Source: Mesostigma viride
Taxonomy: Eukaryota; Streptophyta; Mesostigmatophyceae; Mesostigmatales; Mesostigmataceae
Direction of reading: 5' to 3'
Assembly (NCBI GenBank): GCA_009746045.1
Contig: RPFO01001915.1
Coordinates: 1-52,873, forward strand
DNA: 52,873 nucleotides
Below are positions 50,633-52,873 of the stretch, in pieces. Numbering within the stretch: position 1 is the first letter of the stretch; each line of letters starts with the position of its first letter. The notes beneath the pieces are model-generated. The model had not been told where the DNA came from and searched no databases. It saw only the letters and a program-made list of their open reading frames with translations. Made by a program: the position numbers and the translations under genes.

Positions 50633-51388
50633 CTAAGAGGCAGAGCCGTCGTGGAAGTTGAAGGAGAAGTCGACATCAGACCCCATAGTTTTATCCAGTA
50701 TCGTCGTCACGTTAACCCCCCACTTCACCCCTGCCAGCACCTCCCTCGCTTGCCTCAGACGTTCGCATCTATCCTTATGCCTACTCCAGTCCGCACGCTG
50801 GCACTCCTCACTGCAATATCTGGCATCCCTACATCCTCTACACCACTTGATATGAGGTCCTGTTTCGCACCCACACCCCTCCTTGGAGCACTTTCGCGTA
50901 CTACGCATGCGATCCCCATCCCTCACGATCGGGTCAGAGAGCAAGAAAAAGTTCATGTTGAGGGGTACTGCCCCTACACATGCATCAGCCCTCACGCGCA
51001 GAGAATGCGTAACATTCGGGTAAAATGCGCGCCCGTAGGTGCACCCAAGCTGAGCCCCTTCCTCTTCCCCCAACTCTATCTTTGGCCCCTTTGTAATGAA
51101 CGACACCAAAAGGCGGAACTCCGTCCTTGGGTCTATGGGCACTCTTAGATCCATCTGTGGTCTGAAAAAACCCTCTTGAATACAGAAGTTCATATCAGCT
51201 AGCTGGGCGTACATAATTCTCTCCATTTGGCTGAACGAATCAAACGCCAATAAAACGGCCAAGTGGCGGCCTGTCCTCTCCTGCGCGACTCGAACTTCCT
51301 CGAATATGACACGCGACAGAAAGCGAACTTGTTTGAAAACGTTTTGAAGGACGCTTCCGTAGACTTCATTCACGATCTCGGACTCCAT
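50633..51388 (-). CDS. MYND-type zinc finger protein
   Basis: ATG 51388 (MESEIVNEVYGSVL) to TAG 50633; 251 residues, no intron. The N-terminal two thirds are unrecognised, with helical and beta-like segments (LLAFDSFSQMERIMYAQLAD; DLRVPIDPRTEFRLLVSFIT). Residues about 170-215 hold a MYND finger: RKCSKEGCGCETG, WCRGCRDARYCSEECQRADW, SRHKDRCERLRQ, with the C-x2-C, C-x3-C and final H-x3-C pairs. MYND fingers usually bind short proline-rich peptides in transcriptional or chromatin complexes; the partner here is unknown. The stop of the upstream 79-residue ORF is only 68 bases before this ATG, tight spacing for a eukaryote. Confidence 0.75.
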   Translation of the reverse strand: MESEIVNEVYGSVLQNVFKQVRFLSRVIFEEVRVAQERTGRHLAVLLAFDSFSQMERIMYAQLADMNFCIQEGFFRPQMDLRVPIDPRTEFRLLVSFITKGPKIELGEEEGAQLGCTYGRAFYPNVTHSLRVRADACVGAVPLNMNFFLLSDPIVRDGDRMRSTRKCSKEGCGCETGPHIKWCRGCRDARYCSEECQRADWSRHKDRCERLRQAREVLAGVKWGVNVTTILDKTMGSDVDFSFNFHDGSAS

Positions 51389-51456
51389 CTTTTTCAGGGA
51401 AAAAACGAACAAAAAAATTCATAAACATTAATTTATTATTTTATAATAACAAGTTA

Positions 51457-51696
51457 CTATTCCTCGGAATAGTTTTTTTTTATCCATTCCACAAACGCGT
51501 TTGTCACAAACACCTTCCATGCTTTCTCAAGAACTTGTCCCCCTGATGTTTTTGAGTATTCAAACTCGTCATCCGAAGAAACCAACTCCGGCACATCCTC
51601 CGAGAGGGTCTCTAAATTGTCATCGGCTTTCCTTTTGCGCTTGTGGTTTCCGAAGCATTTTTTTTGTTCTTCTTCTGACATTTGTTCTGCAACCAT
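51457..51696 (-). CDS. Small acidic/basic protein (79 residues), first ORF of the block
   Basis: ATG 51696 (MVAEQMSEEEQKKCFGNHKR) to TAG 51457. KRKRKADD is a likely nuclear localisation signal, followed by an acidic patch (LSEDVPELVSSDDEFEYS) and a hydrophobic-aromatic end (KAWKVFVTNAFVEWIKKNYS). No family recognised. Start could also be the second Met (51681). It is preceded by the 5' motif array. Confidence 0.5.
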   Translation of the reverse strand: MVAEQMSEEEQKKCFGNHKRKRKADDNLETLSEDVPELVSSDDEFEYSKTSGGQVLEKAWKVFVTNAFVEWIKKNYSEE

Positions 51697-51799
51697 GGAG
51701 TCATTTCGAGGGGGGTGTGGTTTAACGGGTGCAGATTTAAAGTAATTTGTTTTAGGTGAACGATGGTAAAAACTTCATTAGATATTTTAAACGAACGAG

Positions 51800-52215
51800 A
51801 AGCAACAGAAACGACGGCGGGCGTAACTATCATGGGAAACTTTGATATCACAAGATCACAATGGACACGAACGCGCTGCAACTTTCACGACATATTCTTC
51901 GACATCGAAAATAAAAAAGAAACGACGGCGGGCGTAACTATCATGAAACATTGATCTTACAAGAAGCTGACGGGGATGCAACTTTCACGACAAACACTTC
52001 GACATCGAAGATGCAAAAGAAACGACGGCGGGCGTAACTATCATGGAAAGATTGAGCTTACAAGATGACAAGTTAACTGACGGGGGTGCATCTTTCCCGA
52101 GATATATTTCGACATCGAAAAGGCAAAAGAAACGACGGCGGGCGTAACTAGCACAACCAATGTTGGTCATGTGCTCTTCCAGTAAGACAAGAAACGACGG
52201 CGGGCGTAACTATCA
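51800..52215 (-). repeat. 5' tandem array of the recurrent motif
   Basis: Five copies of GAAACGACGGCGGGCGTAAC on plus (51808, 51919, 52019, 52129, 52191), spaced 111, 100, 110 and 62 bases. The longer units share TTCGACATCGAAAA-like sequence just before the motif and GATGCAACTTTCACGAC-like sequence between. It lies immediately upstream of the first ORF of the block, where a promoter would be expected, and next to the terminal GA repeat. Confidence 0.85.
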
Positions 52216-52259
52216 CACGGTCCAGGAAGAGTGACGTTGGCAGAATTATGGTGTTTGTA

Positions 52260-52873
<614 letters not shown>

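Overview
The window is nuclear DNA of a eukaryote. Genes have GT-AG introns, their coding parts are GC-rich, and they lie among non-LTR retrotransposons, simple repeats and minisatellites. Three gene products suggest a green, probably prasinophyte-like, alga. One is a type II peroxiredoxin that matches plant mitochondrial PRXIIF across its whole length. One is a nuclear-encoded bacterial-type ribosomal protein S15 with a presequence. One is a GT29 sialyltransferase-like protein, a family known from prasinophytes. The species is inference only.

Layout. (1) 1-811: C/T-rich and CACT simple repeats. (2) 829-1836: the last two exons of an unrecognised plus-strand gene. (3) 2.0-21.9 kb: a nest of retroelements broken only by an intronless GT29 gene (12654-13898). 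The nest holds two families of elements that carry only an L1-type ORF1 (nearly complete copies at 9735-11815 and 14800-16765, decayed copies elsewhere), pieces of at least three LINE ORF2 lineages (one with a YADD reverse transcriptase, one with a CCHC plus PD-(D/E)XK-like tail) and about seven pieces of a SINE-like repeat. Several of these families end in the same small stem-loop followed by a microsatellite tail. (4) 22654-25012: RPS15, minus strand, 4 exons. (5) 26314-31220: an unrecognised five-exon plus-strand gene with an acidic start, low-complexity middle and basic end, whose introns hold a GGGGAG/GGGGAT hexanucleotide array and a 40-bp minisatellite. (6) 31.2-34.0 kb: gene-free, with MITE-like and other dispersed repeats. 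(7) 34052-40237: PRXIIF, plus strand, 4 exons; its 5-kb last intron contains a Penelope-like RT remnant, a SINE-like insertion and a 390-bp tandem duplication.

(8) 40968-52215 is the most unusual part. It is a co-oriented block on the minus strand: five short intronless ORFs (79, 252, 66, 288 and 230 codons) followed by one seven-exon gene for about 1,960 residues. I recognise no protein except for zinc-binding motifs: a MYND finger in one, and the same C-X4-C-X10-C-X2-H finger in two others. A roughly 20-bp, partly palindromic motif (sense strand GTTGCG-N6-8-CGTTTC) recurs about 17 times outside exons: in a 5' tandem array, in spacers after stop codons, and in three introns, two of which are themselves tandem arrays. 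In reverse orientation it also sits inside a 72-bp repeat coding for 24-residue repeats. I did not see the motif elsewhere in the window. Most initiation codons in the block lie directly after an AG or CAG, as if the upstream border were a 3' splice site. This could be a virus-derived or mobile multigene unit, or an odd host cluster; the sequence alone does not decide. (9) 52260-52873: GA/GGGA simple repeat.

Several frame breaks in the 41-46 kb gene fall in homopolymers and each is repaired by one extra base, so assembly error is a real possibility there.
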